From Dissophora ornata (lineage: Eukaryota; Mortierellomycota; Mortierellomycetes; Mortierellales; Mortierellaceae), in NCBI GenBank assembly GCA_025201705.1, contig MU616563.1, positions 83,046-147,045 of the forward strand: DNA of 64,000 nt. Direction: 5' to 3'. How positions within the stretch are numbered: position 1 is the stretch's first letter; every line of letters begins with the position of its first letter. This document shows, piece after piece, positions 22,714 to 34,240 of the stretch. Both the position numbers and the translations under genes were made by a program. The notes under the pieces are model-generated. The model did not search any database and was not told the origin of the DNA. It worked only from the letters and a program-made list of their open reading frames with translations.

Positions 22714-25080
22714 CTTCTAGTGTTCGTAACAAGAACGAATGGTGAGGTTCCTTCGTTAGCGACACTTTGCTTCGAGGGGGGGTTTTATATTTTTCAGATC
22801 CAGTGATGAAGAGGCACAGGTCGAAACTGAGAATCGAGTCTGAAGTAACGCCATCCTGCTGTTGAATCGAGCGTTTGCTCACTGATGTTTGTTGGCGGTA
22901 GTTTGAGTGCTGGATGGGCTGTGTAGTTGATCAAAGACTCGGCCTGTCGTTTCTGGTCTACCACGACAGCTGATCCAGTGACAGTAAACGATGCAGAGTC
23001 TCACTCGTACATCTGCTTCAATAGCATTCTACCGCCAGGCATTTCTCAAGCAATGCGACCACAGGTGCCCTGTTGTGGTGGTGGGGTGTAATGAATCCTC
23101 TCAAGAATGATGACCGATCCTGAACTCTTTTTCGATTATGTTTTTTTCTCGTCAGCACATAGTTGATGGTGGTCATTCCTGCATGGATGCTGAATATTGC
23201 TTTCGATGCGATGAATGGATGGATGTTTCCAGGTCGGCGCCGCATGCGATGGATGCTCTGTGATCTTCCAGCCTAAAATGTATCATAATTACTTCTGCAA
23301 GTTGGGGGAGAGACTGTCAAAAATCTCGCTGAGCATCACCTCATATAATGGCAGTGGCTTGCCGTCACGTGTGGTATAGGTTCGCGATCCCAAATAAAAG
23401 CGCGTCGCATGTATCCAAAAATGCATCCTCTTTTCATACCGAGTTCCTGTCGTATCAGAGTCAGGAGCTCTCCTCCCCGCTCTCTTCCTCTGATCATATC
23501 CGCCTTTCCGTCATCCTGAATCAGAACAGATGGCATATAGAAAAAGTCTCGGATAAAGAGTCGTTGAACAATTCTAGTAACAGTAATGTAGTGAGGGCAC
23601 CTGAGAGCTAATGAAAGATACAGAATATTAGCCATGCACGTTGATGCTATTAAACTATGCTGACGGTCCTGCTAGCACACAGATTTTCCTTTCTGCCCTG
23701 CTATAGACTTGACCTCGTCATGCCCTAGCCACACTGGCGAACTGGCAGATCGTCCTAGAGAAGACCTCGAGAGAAAAGTCTCGCCTGTCGCATGGCGATA
23801 TTGACAATCATATCGGATCTGTGCTCAAGAAGTTGGTAATTAGCGATTCGCAAATGGGCATGGGTCTCGAGGACTCAGCGGCGCATTGGAAGACATGACT
23901 GCTATTGGCGTGGAAAAGTGAAAAGGACTGGCCTGTTTGCACCAAGGAGAAGGAGCTCGGGAACCCACAAAGACCTTAGTATAATGTATTCTTTTAACTT
24001 AGCACTCAGTTTTCTATGTTTATCTAGGGCCTGCTCTCGATCGGTCCACTTGCCACAGAGGCAAGAAGAGCTGTTCAAAGTGAGTGCGCCACGGGCTGGT
24101 GGCAAGCCATTACACTCCGGTACTGCTGGACAAACACTTTAGTGGGTGGAACTGTCATTTGACCAAAAAAACCAAGCACACAGCACAACAATCCATACAG
24201 AAGACCATGACAGGAAGACAAAAAGAGTATCTTGATGAGCGGGGCTTGCTTGGCATAAGAATGGTCATTGGGAGAAACACTTATGGTTGTTCAGTAGCCC
24301 CAGAGTCTTCGCTTAGATTCAGCGTAAGCACCCGCTGCATGAGAACAAACAAATGTTAGGTGCAGGTATACAGACTACCGCCAGGCAGTGCCAGCACCAT
24401 GTAACGGAACCAGACGAAGAGTGGACTCGCACTGGCTCCATATGAATAACGAAAGAGAAACTCTCGCCAGCAAAGCACGGTCATCTCTCCAGGAACGCAC
24501 TCTTCTTTTTTTTCTGTACAGCGTCTACAACTACAGACATTGTGAACGGTTGTTCGTACACACATTCGCTCCGATTGTGTGCCAGCCGTTGCAAGGTGGA
24601 TCTCAGTTTAAGCAGTGTCTCGCTTGGAATGAATAGGAGGACAGTCTAAACTCTAAAGTGGCACACCGTTTTGCAGTTTGAGATCCACTCGATTCACAAG
24701 ATACCAAGGTGGTGGCTACTGATCGCTGAGAATCCGCCCTGTGTCCTTTGAATCGCTCCCCTCGGAACGGCATTGCTTTCGGCGTGGCTGTTTCACTGGG
24801 TGCGGAGGGTGATAAGGCGCTCTCGCTATCAAGAGACTGCGTGCCTTGTCGAGATCGTGAGCTCCTCTGCATCCGTGACTGCGACGGTGCCGGTTGGTAA
24901 ATCTGCATGGCTATGACCCACACTGTGAGTCAAATCGGAGTGTTCGTTGGTGAACTTTAGCTGATCGGCTGCTCATTCTTGTCCCTTCTTTCATTCTCTT
25001 CTTCTCCTCACCCCGCCCTTCTTCATTCACCTCCAACCCTCCTCCCTCCTCCCTCCTCTCTATACTCAATACTACCACCA
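22714..25080. other. 2.4-kb intergenic region, divergent between eL34 and HOM2
   Basis: This holds two divergent promoters and no gene I can support. Short ORFs (for example 23336-23635 on - and 24603-24923 on -) have no recognisable domain and no consistent splice partners. The last 100 bp before 25081 are CT-rich, as at other gene starts here. Confidence 0.45.
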
Positions 25081-26256
25081 ATGACCCGCGTATTAAAGGC
25101 CGGTATCCTCGGTGCCACCGGCACCGTTGGACAGCGTTTTATCCTCTTGCTCTCACAGCACCCTGGCTTCTCGATCCACGCCCTCGGCGCATCGCCCCGC
25201 TCTGCCGGCAAGACCTATGCAAAGGCCACAAAGTGGAAGATGTCACAGTCCATCCCCGCCGACATCCGCGACATGGTCGTTCAGACCTGCGAGCCCCTGA
25301 ACGAGTTCAAGGACTGCGACGTTGTCTTTTCTGGACTCGATGCAGACGTCGCCGGTGATATTGGTAAACAATTTATTCAAAAATATATCCATTGCGATGA
25401 CGACTAGACCCAAGATCTAGCCCTGGATCACTGACTGTTTGCATAATCGACTCTAGAGATGGCATTCCTCAAGGCTGACCTGGCCCTGTTCTCCAACGCC
25501 AAAAACTACCGCACACACGAGGAAGTGCCCCTGATCGTCCCTATGGCCAACTCTTCCCACTTTGATCTCCTTCCTCACCAACGATCTCTTCACAAGCTCT
25601 CAAAGGGATTCCTTGTCACAAACGCTAATTGCTCGACCTCTGGTCTGGTCGTGCCATTGAAGGCTCTTCAGGATGCATTCGGCCCTCTGTCCAAGATCAT
25701 GGTGACGACTATGCAGGCAGTCTCGGGTGCAGGATACCCTGGTGTTTCATCGCTCGACATCATGGACAACGTTGTTCCATTTATCGGAGGAGAAGAGAGC
25801 AAGATGGAATGGGAGACGCTCAAGATCCTGGGCGGATTGAACCAGGAGGCCAACGGATTCGAGTTGTTGAAGGCCACCAAGGTCTCGGCCACCTGCAACC
25901 GTGTGCCTGTGATTGACGGTCATACGGAATGTGTCTCGATCGAGTTTGAGAGACGCCCTGCGCCCTCGGTGGAGGATGTGATCAAGGTCCTTGAGAACTA
26001 CCGCACGGAGGCCCAGGAATTGGGCTGCCACTCTGCACCAGAGCAGGCCATCATTGTGACCAGGGAAGAGGACCGACCGCAGCCCCGACTAGACAGGGAG
26101 AACGGCAATGGATACAGTGTGACGGTAGGCCGTGTGAGGGAATGCAATGTGCTTGACATCAAGTTGACGCTGCTAGTCCATAACACTATCCTGGGCGCAG
26201 CGGGATCGGGTGTACTGCTTGCTGAGCTGGCACAGAAGAAGGGCCTCATTGTTTAA
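25081..26256 (+). CDS. HOM2: Aspartate-semialdehyde dehydrogenase
   Basis: Converts beta-aspartyl phosphate to aspartate semialdehyde with NADPH, the second step from aspartate to threonine, methionine and isoleucine. Two exons, 25081-25363 and 25457-26256, join in phase for 360 aa, the fungal length. The N-terminus has the NADP-binding GATGTVGQRF. The catalytic cysteine lies in TNANCSTSG, and the substrate-binding DGHTECVS follows. The dimerisation domain ends LLVHNTILGAAGSG. The start at 25081 is the first ATG that gives a standard N-terminus; the frame is also open upstream but only through the CT-rich leader. In fungi lysine is made by the separate aminoadipate route (see Lys9 at 31.1 kb), so this enzyme is not in that pathway. 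Confidence 0.96.
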
Positions 26257-26873
26257 GACAGAGCGAAATATAATAAAGACACATAGAAGCATTGTCGAGT
26301 TATGAAAGAAGAGCTGCTCGCAGAGATAACGTGCTTTCGTCAAAGGTGGAAGAATTGAGCGAATTGATAGCGTAACTAGACTACACAGATAATGGATAAA
26401 CAGAAGGGATGAGAAAGGCATGAACTCTATTGCAGACAAACGCACCGAAGTGAGCACATGGAAAAACGAAAGCGGTCTAGTCTGTGTGGGAAAACAGGAT
26501 AAACAACCATTGCACTACCAATGAATGCATCACAAGAGCAAACGAACTCTAGAACAGTAGGAAAAGGAAAACATCAGGCAGCGACCTTTGTTTGTTCCTT
26601 CTCTGCTCATCTTTCTTCCTCTCTCTTTTTCTTTTCTTTTCTTTCTTTCTTTCTCTCTTTCTTCTTTCTTCCTATTTCTTCCCTCTCTCATCCCTAACCT
26701 TCATCCGGTCTATACCCTTTTATTATATATTTCCCCCCGGCTATTCGTCGGTAAATGCAGGTCCTTTCCTTTCGATCAATATAACACACTCCGCTGCATA
26801 CCACCTTTCCCACCTAGATTCCGCCCATCGCACAGTCTCTCCTCATTAAACGCTCTACTAGATATATCACAGT
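26257..26873. other. Spacer between HOM2 and the Stealth gene
   Basis: The first 300 bp look like a 3' UTR. From 26590 to 26870 the + strand is strongly T/C-rich, probably the leader of the next gene. Open frames in it code only Phe/Ser/Leu low complexity. Confidence 0.5.
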
Positions 26874-29047
26874 ATGGCAGCAGCTATATCCACCGCGCCA
26901 CAAAGGCGGCACGACAGTGGTTTCCGGCGGAACCTCAAGAGTATCGTCATCTGCATCCTCCTCTTATCCATCTCCGTCAACGTTGTCATCTACCTCTCCT
27001 TTGACAGCTCACCGCCAGAAGTCCCGGAGCCCGCAGAGGCTGTCCAGCGTCGAGAGCTCATCGTACCGAAGCAGCTGCGAGGAGGCCGTCGGAACCCTTC
27101 CCTCAATGCCCCGCCCAGTTGGATGAATGATTGGTTCCAATACCAGAGACTAGACCCACAGCTCGTCGGTGACTTGAAAAAGACGGTCGTCATGGATTTG
27201 GTCTATACCTGGGTCAATGGAACAGAACCAGGACTGCAGGAGATGAAAGAGCACTATAAAGAACTCTCGCCATTTTTCCAGGCACTCGCCGCTCAGATTG
27301 ACGGAATCGCTAAACCCAACATAGCTGGTGGAGGCAGAAACGACAGCGACGCGACCAGAAACAGGTTTCGGGACATGAGCGAACTCAAATACTCTGTTCG
27401 ATCTGTGGCACAGTATGGGGCACCAGATTTGTTCAAGAAGATTCACATCTTGACGACCGAGGTAGAGATCGACCGAGCAACGGGTGAGAAGCGAGGGCAG
27501 GTCCCTCAATGGCTGGACCCGGAAAAATCCAAGGGGCAGGTTGAACTCGTTCCTCATGGAGATATTTATGACGACGAAGACCACCTGCCGAGCTTCAACA
27601 GTCTCTCGATTGAGAGTCAGATGCACCATGTTCCTAACATGGCAGACATTGTAAGTAGTGTATTTGTGTCAAAGAGGTCAAGATGAGATGCAGGGGATGC
27701 AAGGGATTGCCTGGACCTCTCGAATGAGACCCTTTTCTCCGTGGAAATTTTTTTGCGAGCAGTTCGGACTCATCTCGCCTCCCCCCAACCTCGTCTTAAT
27801 CTTAGTTTGTCTATCTCAACGACGACGTCTTTTTCGGGAAACCCATCAACATTGCTGATTTCTGGACGCCACTCTACGGCTTTGTCTTCCACATGGATGC
27901 TTACTCCAAAGTACAGCCATGGCCGCCAAAGCCAGTCGAGCGCTCTTCTTTCGTCGGCGAATGGGAATCACTCCAATATACAAACTCGATCCTCGCCAAG
28001 CAGTTTGGCGCCCGCCACCGGGTCTACATTGCTCATATTCCACACATCCTCAGCGTGCCCATATTGACGGAGATCCAGGCGCTCTGGCCTGAAGAGTTTG
28101 CAAAGACGAGTTCGCATCGATTCCGAGGCGAGGGAGGTGCGCATGACGTCCAAGTGTCGTATATGTTGGCGCACTATGTGATGGAGCGGTTTCGAGAGAC
28201 TCAATTGACCTCGTACTGGAAGTATCGACTGGACAAGAATCAGGATGGACGATTGGACTGGGGGGAACGCCAAGAGTTGATCCGGATGGTGGAGCATTAT
28301 AACTTTGTTCAGAAGGAGAATCAAAAGTTAATGCCCCACTTGGTCAACAAGACCTTTACCAGCTCTCTGGAGGGCCACGACAAGAGATTGCAGAGTGTTG
28401 GTATACAATGGACCAACGAGACAAAGTACTTCCTCACTGGCATGGATGCGTACCCTTTCATGCTTGCATATGGGGACACGTCAAAGAGCTCAAAGTACCA
28501 GCACATCAAGCCGTACCTGATCCCTCAACTGGGGAGGAAATGCGTCTTTGATTTGGATTTCTGCCTGGGCGCAGACTTTAAGAACAGCAGCATCAGCATC
28601 ATTGACGCATCCACGGGCAAAGGGTCCGTTTTTGAGCGACTGGCGTTTACAGAATTCCACTGCGGCGATTGTCTACTCCATATTGCCCGTCAGGAGAGCT
28701 CCACTCCTGGCATGAGTGCTCTCATGCCTTTGGATAGAAACTCGAAGGCCTACCGAGAGGTAGTGACGGATCTGGCCAAATACAACTACGTGATCGGCCA
28801 TTCCGAGTTTTCGTTTGTGCAGCTCAAGAACGGGATGCAGGCAGAGAAGGCGCTGGACTTGGTGATGCAACGGAAGCACCTTAGCTCGTTTTTCTGTATC
28901 AATGATGATGTGCAGGACAATCCATTGATTATAGACCGGGTGCGGAAGGTTTTTTCTAGATTCTTGAACCAACGGTTGCCGGTGCCTTCTCCATGGGAGA
29001 AGCTGGGGTCAGATGCTGCTGAAGAGGAACAAGAGAATCAGCCATAA
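26874..29047 (+). CDS. Stealth-family sugar-phosphate transferase (GNPTAB-like)
   Basis: The Stealth family transfers hexose-1-phosphate groups to sugars. Members include the alpha/beta subunit of animal GlcNAc-1-phosphotransferase and microbial exopolysaccharide phosphotransferases. Two exons, 26874-27650 and 27806-29047, join in phase 0 for 672 aa. A hydrophobic segment at about 23-43 behind a basic N-terminus predicts a type II membrane protein of the Golgi. CR1 is at about 105 (MDLVYTWVNG). CR2 runs from about 164 (FRDMSELKYSVRSV) to FNSLSIE at about 241. CR3 begins at 260 with FVYLNDDVFFG and continues to DVQVSYMLAHY. CR4 is near the C-terminus (FFCINDDVQDN). Between CR3 and CR4 is an EF-hand-like loop, DKNQDGRLDWGE (about 401-412), also found in GNPTAB. 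All four regions are intact, so the enzyme should be active; acceptor and donor are unknown. Confidence 0.9.
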
Positions 29048-29409
29048 ACAAATGATAACAAATAAGCTGAAAAAAAAGAAAAAAAAGAAAACATGTGTAT
29101 GGATTGTATGGATGGACATCTAATCCCCGCCGGATGTACGATCCATTGGTGTGGAATCCAAGTTGAATAAAATAACTTTAATCCTCTCATATGAGAAGAG
29201 CGATCCCTGCCGATGGGTGAATCAACAACGAAATTCCTCTCTCTTCTTGTTCTCTTCATCCTGATCAATCCTCTCATTCCGCTCTGCCTCGTTTTTTTTT
29301 GTCTGCGCCTACGAAAAATAGCCTTCGTAGCATAACACTGGAACTGTTGACTCGATCGATCGTGTTCCAAGACAAACCCAACGAGTCAAGATCGAAAAAA
29401 AAATAAGCC
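29048..29409. other. Spacer between Stealth and JmjC genes
   Basis: An A-rich segment follows the Stealth stop (29060-29095) and an AATAAAAT element lies near 29167. I see no coding content beyond overlapping low-complexity frames. Confidence 0.45.
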
Positions 29410-30822
29410 ATGGCGGTCCTCACAGCGTCGGAGCCAGCCAATGTGCTGGGCCTCCCGCAGCCTGCCGATAACTTTCCACGTCGATTCAGGAACAGAGCCC
29501 CGCTTGCGATCCGCCAAATCGTCTCGAAACAGGTGCTTGAGCAATGGTCTTCCGATCCACAACATGTTGCACGGGCTTTGAACCAGTCTGTCCAGGCAGG
29601 GGATCAGAGGCAGTCGCCGCAGCAGCAAGGGGATCAGCAGCAAAGGATGGCCGAGAGCCAGACGATTGTGCAAGACCACACTGGGTCTACTACCGAGAAA
29701 CTGGAAGGAGCGAACTCACTATCGACAGTGCGATCCTCATCCCCAGTCAAATCCATCTTGGGCGCAGAAGTTTTGCCGGCGAGCGATAAGGATCCGTTGC
29801 TGCCCGTGATGGTGGCAGAGGACACCAAGAACTTTATGGACAACCCCCAGTTTACGAAAAAGATCGCCATGACCGCCAAAGAGATCGTTGCAAGAGTCCT
29901 CGTGCACCCATCCCTGTCGTCACTGTCGCACTCAGGGTCTGAAATCAAGGGGACGGTCGAGGCGGACGAGGCGAACGCTGATATGTTCGTGCCAGATCTG
30001 CAGATCCACGACGCACAGACATTAACGCATGCCAATGCTGCGAGCTGCCCACTCTGCGAGAGCTATGCCAACGAACAGGCCAACTTTGACGATATTAACC
30101 ATCACGGCGACAATGAGAACGACAACAACAGCAACAACAAGCGCAAGGACAAGGACAGCCTGCGTCGATTTTATTACCGTGGCGTGGTCCCCTCCTCGCT
30201 TTATTCGGATCTTCGGATTCCAGACATCCTAGCCTCTCTGTCCCCCCCTCAAGAGTCTACCCCTTTTGCGGGACCATTTAACAAAGACCTCATGCGGATC
30301 TGGATGTCGCTGGCAGGAGCAACTACGCCGCTTCACTACGACCGATGCCATGGCATTCTGGTCCAGCTGGTCGGACGGAAGCGCTTCGTGGTCTTTTCGC
30401 ATGAGGATACTAATAACTTATACCCCTATGACGGTATCACTGGTCCAGGACATGCCAGTAAAGTACGCGGGCTGGGACATTGTTTCCCCTTTGCTGCTGC
30501 GGCTCGTCCTTCAAGAGGGGCACCCCCCTTGATGTCATTGCCGGCATCATTGACGTCGTCCTCGTCTTCCTTGCTGTCGATCACATCACACCGCACAGAA
30601 CAGGACATACATTTGATGGAGAACACGGCCGAGGTGTTGGAGCGGTGGCCAAAGGTCAAGAACACAGACCCTTGGATTATTGATTTGGAACCAGGCGATG
30701 CATTGTACACTCCACCAGGATTCTGGCATGAGGTCACGAGTGCAGACAACTCGATCAGCGTCACCATCGCTTGGGACATGGATGCGAGCGAACTTCAGCA
30801 TGTGCCTCGACATATGTTTTGA
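29410..30822 (+). CDS. JmjC/cupin-8 type Fe(II)/2-oxoglutarate dioxygenase
   Basis: A single-exon gene of 470 aa. The C-terminal half is a JmjC-type double-stranded beta-helix: FYYRGVVPSSLYSDL, then IWMSLAGATTPLHYDRCHG with the iron ligands His-x-Asp (HYD), then QLVGRKRFVVFSHED. The distal ligand His lies in YTPPGFWHEV, followed by ISVTIAWD. This is the layout of small JmjC hydroxylases of the FIH/JMJD5 class, which modify proteins or RNA with oxygen and 2-oxoglutarate. Odd features are a Gln/Asn-rich first half (about residues 60-250) and an insert of about 70 residues, rich in Ser and Ala, between the two ligand motifs (about 358-405). The insert could contain an unrecognised intron, but the frame is open throughout. 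Substrate unknown. Confidence 0.85.
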   Translation: MAVLTASEPANVLGLPQPADNFPRRFRNRAPLAIRQIVSKQVLEQWSSDPQHVARALNQSVQAGDQRQSPQQQGDQQQRMAESQTIVQDHTGSTTEKLEGANSLSTVRSSSPVKSILGAEVLPASDKDPLLPVMVAEDTKNFMDNPQFTKKIAMTAKEIVARVLVHPSLSSLSHSGSEIKGTVEADEANADMFVPDLQIHDAQTLTHANAASCPLCESYANEQANFDDINHHGDNENDNNSNNKRKDKDSLRRFYYRGVVPSSLYSDLRIPDILASLSPPQESTPFAGPFNKDLMRIWMSLAGATTPLHYDRCHGILVQLVGRKRFVVFSHEDTNNLYPYDGITGPGHASKVRGLGHCFPFAAAARPSRGAPPLMSLPASLTSSSSSLLSITSHRTEQDIHLMENTAEVLERWPKVKNTDPWIIDLEPGDALYTPPGFWHEVTSADNSISVTIAWDMDASELQHVPRHMF

Positions 30823-31097
30823 AAAAAGTGCAGCCCGCTTGAGCAATAGAGAAGAGCCATAGAGTCACATAGAGTATATACCCGCCATTTGAAATAAAAA
30901 ACGACTTTTGGATGCCGGCGGCATCCAAGGCAAAGGTCACCCCTTAATGTTGCGATAACGTCAAGGATTGAGCGTAGATGATGGAGCAATGGCCCTGGTC
31001 TTTGAATAATGGGCGCTCTACATTTTGTAAGCAATTCATATATTTATGCACATGATGGGAATGAGCTATCAGCGTTCTATCTCTTGTTTTGATTTGT

Positions 31098-33844
31098 TTA
31101 CAGGATCTCCTCGTGGCAAACAACACCCTCGGCCTCAATGCCCTTGATCAAGGGATCGTTGATATCTGCGGACATAGGGGCCAAGATACCGGGCTTGTTG
31201 ATGACACCATCCAAGACCAACTGAGTGGCAACACCGCAGGGCATGCCAACCAAGCGAGCCATGGCTGAGGCACCCTCAGGGTTACCGTACTCGAGGATCG
31301 TGGATGTGCGGGTTTGCTATCATTGAAGAGAAATGAAAGTGTTTGCAATCTGTCAATACCCGTAGTTTCATGTATATCGCGCCGTACAGCACATTGAAAA
31401 AAAGAGAGTAAGTGTTGTACCTTAGTTCCGTCCTTGAGCTCAACCTCGAACCTGTGCTGGAGCATGACCATATCGCGCTCGCCCTTGGCGTACATCATCT
31501 TGTCCTCCAAGGTAGCGCAGAGGGTGTCGAGGAAGTTTCCACGACGATGAACGTTGGTCTCCGAGAACATACCGAGCCTATCATGGGAATCAAAGGTCAT
31601 TATTATTATCAACAGAAGTATAATTCTTCAGTGGCAAACAAGAAAGAAACGCTGCATACCACTTCATGCCCTTGATAATGCGCTCGACTTCGGCACCCTT
31701 GATCGAAGACTTCTCCTTGATCAACTCGACAAGGTCACTATGGTGCCAGTAGAAAGATCAATCAGCTATCGTCCTTTAAATTATGCTGCTTTCAATCTTA
31801 CGAGTCGAATTTTCACTTACGACTCGACATTGCTGGAAGAACCGAGGCGCTTGGCGGTAACATCATTCTAATAAATAAAAAAAAAAAGTTGGGAGGGGGG
31901 GGGAGGGGGGGGAGGGGAAATCAGCAATTAAGGTTAAACGATTCCGAGAAAAGAAGAAATAGATCCTGGGTTGTTGTTGTTGTTGTGTTGTTGTCATGTT
32001 GCTCGGGACAGAACAAAAATTACCCAGGCAATATCAGAGGCAGAGGGGGCCAAAAAGTCCTGAGGAGCATCATCCAAGAATCCAATGTCGACCAAGGTCT
32101 TGACGAATTCGGGGAATCCAGCATAACGGAGAGTTCCACGGAGGATGGTCTGGGCCTCAGGGATGTTGTAACGCTCCTTGTAAGGGGTCGAATCACGGTT
32201 GGGGTAACCGACAAAGGCGAAGGCAGGGTAGATGGGGATGGGCTTAGCAGAGGTCATAAGTTCATCACCAGAGTACTCGACAATCTCGCCATTCTCGTAG
32301 AACTTGGCGTTGTTCTTGAGGGCGAGAAGGACTCCGCGCGAGGACCACGAGAACTTGTAACCGAGAGGGTTGTTTGAGGCCTCGGGGGCTGGGAGACCAC
32401 CGCAGTAGGACAGGAAGGAAATGATCTATCAAAAAAAGTAAAAAAGTCGGGTATTTTAGACGTGAATCCTTGCTACGATGGAGTGGATATTGAACAATGC
32501 AAGTTCTTACCTTGCCACCCTCGGCGTGAACCTCGTTGATGGTCTTGAGGGCATACAAGTGATCGACACCAGGGTCAACACCAATCTCGTTCATGACAAT
32601 AACGCCAGCAGCCTTGGCACTATAGGCGTATATCAACGTATCAATACAAGGAGCAATTGGACTTTGGACGTGTCACATGAAAGGCAATTAGCGATAATGG
32701 CGAAGACTTACGCCTCGTCGTAGGCCAACATGCCGGGGGAGACATAAGAGGTGGTGACAACGTTGACCTTGGCCTTGATGGCAGACTTGATGACTTGGGG
32801 GTGGTTGGTATAGGGGATCAAGGAGATGACGATGTCGTGTTCTGCAACGGCGGCATCCAATGCGACCTCGTCATCGACGTCCAGGGAGATGGCGCGGGTG
32901 TTGGGGTAAGAGCCAGCAAGCTCCTGAGCAATGTGAAGACGTCTGGCAGCTATAGGTAACCAAAGGCACAGCGGCGGCGATAAAGTAGGGAGTAATAATG
33001 AGCAACGGTCAGGATGGGTCATCACAGCGTGCGAAAGATGGATCTGATACAGATTGGATCTTTAAAAAAAAGCCCCCAAGCTTTAAAATTAAAAGCGAGA
33101 CGGTTACGTCCCAGTGCTAGCGTTCCCAGCTAACGACTCTTCGCACGCTCTCTCTCCCTTTCCCAATGACGACGATAATGACGATGTTTAGCGCGTCCAG
33201 GGTCTGTGACGGGGTGCCCCGGGCCGAGACGCTTCCCTGGGAGGGGTGCCCAACGGATAGCGGTCAGGTCTGACCTGTGAACAAGGTTTTAGAAGACAAT
33301 CACAGACGCACACACACTCACTCATTTCGAAAAAAAGATTTGATCGTTTTCAAGATAATCAACCCACGCAACACGTCCTTACATCCGCACACGACGTCCA
33401 CCCATACCCCCCTCCCCTCTCCCCTCTCCTCATTGCGTTGTCCATAGCCGCATCGATTGCACCAATGGTACCCTTTAGTATCAACGGTTCCAGCCGCGCG
33501 CGTACATCTTGCAGGCAATCAAATTTTCCACGCGCCACCAAAAAAAAAATGACCCAACCCCGTTCTAGTTTCCAATGGTCGACAATCCTCGGTGATGAAA
33601 AGACAGCAGAAAAGAAAAAGAAAAAACTAGGTCTCGTACCGATGGTAACCTTGTTCTCTGGGCGACGGCAGAGATACTCAACGCAGGGCTCGGCAACGAA
33701 GCCGGATCCGAGAAGCAAAATCTTTCTACAAACGAGAGATGAGGGTTCGGGAGAGTAACGAGTTAGATAAAATTACGAAACTTGTGTCAATTGAGCCATG
33801 GATATCAGTAAAAAAGAAGGGCGGCGCATTTACTTGGAGGCCAT
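31098..33844 (-). CDS. LYS9: Saccharopine dehydrogenase (NADP+, L-glutamate-forming) / saccharopine reductase
   Basis: Catalyses the penultimate step of lysine synthesis in the fungal alpha-aminoadipate pathway, forming saccharopine from aminoadipate semialdehyde and glutamate. Nine exons on the minus strand: 33844-33834, 33725-33640, 32949-32712, 32619-32511, 32425-32024, 31867-31821, 31737-31660, 31577-31421 and 31316-31098. All phases join to give 448 aa, the expected length. Exon 1 codes only MAS plus two bases. The NADPH-binding loop is LLLGSGFVAEP, and ISLIPYTNHPQVIKSA and MNEIGVDPGVDHL are family hallmarks. The C-terminus is GVVCHEEIL. The intron between 31868 and 32023 carries a pure G/C-rich run (see repeats). 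It is convergent with the JmjC gene (275 bp between stops) and divergent from NXT1 (396 bp). Confidence 0.96.
31891..31917 (+). repeat. G-run tract inside a LYS9 intron
   Basis: 27 bases made only of G with single A interruptions, on the strand opposite the gene. It satisfies the four-run pattern for a G-quadruplex. On the transcript it is a C-rich pyrimidine tract about 25-50 nt before the acceptor of exon 6. Confidence 0.8.
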
Positions 33845-34240
33845 TATGGACTTTGTGTGTGTGTATGTGCAAGGCGAAGAGGGGAAAGGAGGAGGAGGAA
33901 CAGGAAGAGAGAAACGGTCCAGACGGCTTTTTATTCCCCACGATCGATCGATGATCTTTCTGACAGAGTAAAAAAAAACGCAGTCTACTAGTAAGCCACA
34001 GTTTACAAAAAGCACAGCGCTTTAGTGCCATGGCTAGCATTCACCTTTTGTTTGTTCATTTGTACCATCACCACAGGACTTCGACACACCATGTCTGTAT
34101 GTAGAAACACAGCAGAAAGACAGGAGCAGCGTCTTCACCAAGGCTAGCAAATAAGCTGCACCGATATCGCTCCAAGAGACCTAACGCCGGTCTCGCTTCT
34201 GCATTCGCCTCCATAGGACAAAATCAGAGCTCATGTCGAC
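33845..34240. promoter_or_regulatory. Divergent promoter of LYS9 and NXT1
   Basis: A 396-bp region between two start codons on opposite strands. It has CT-rich sequence on the LYS9 side. An ATG at 34233, eight bases before the NXT1 start, lies in a different frame and could be a short upstream ORF. No factor site is recognisable. Confidence 0.45.
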
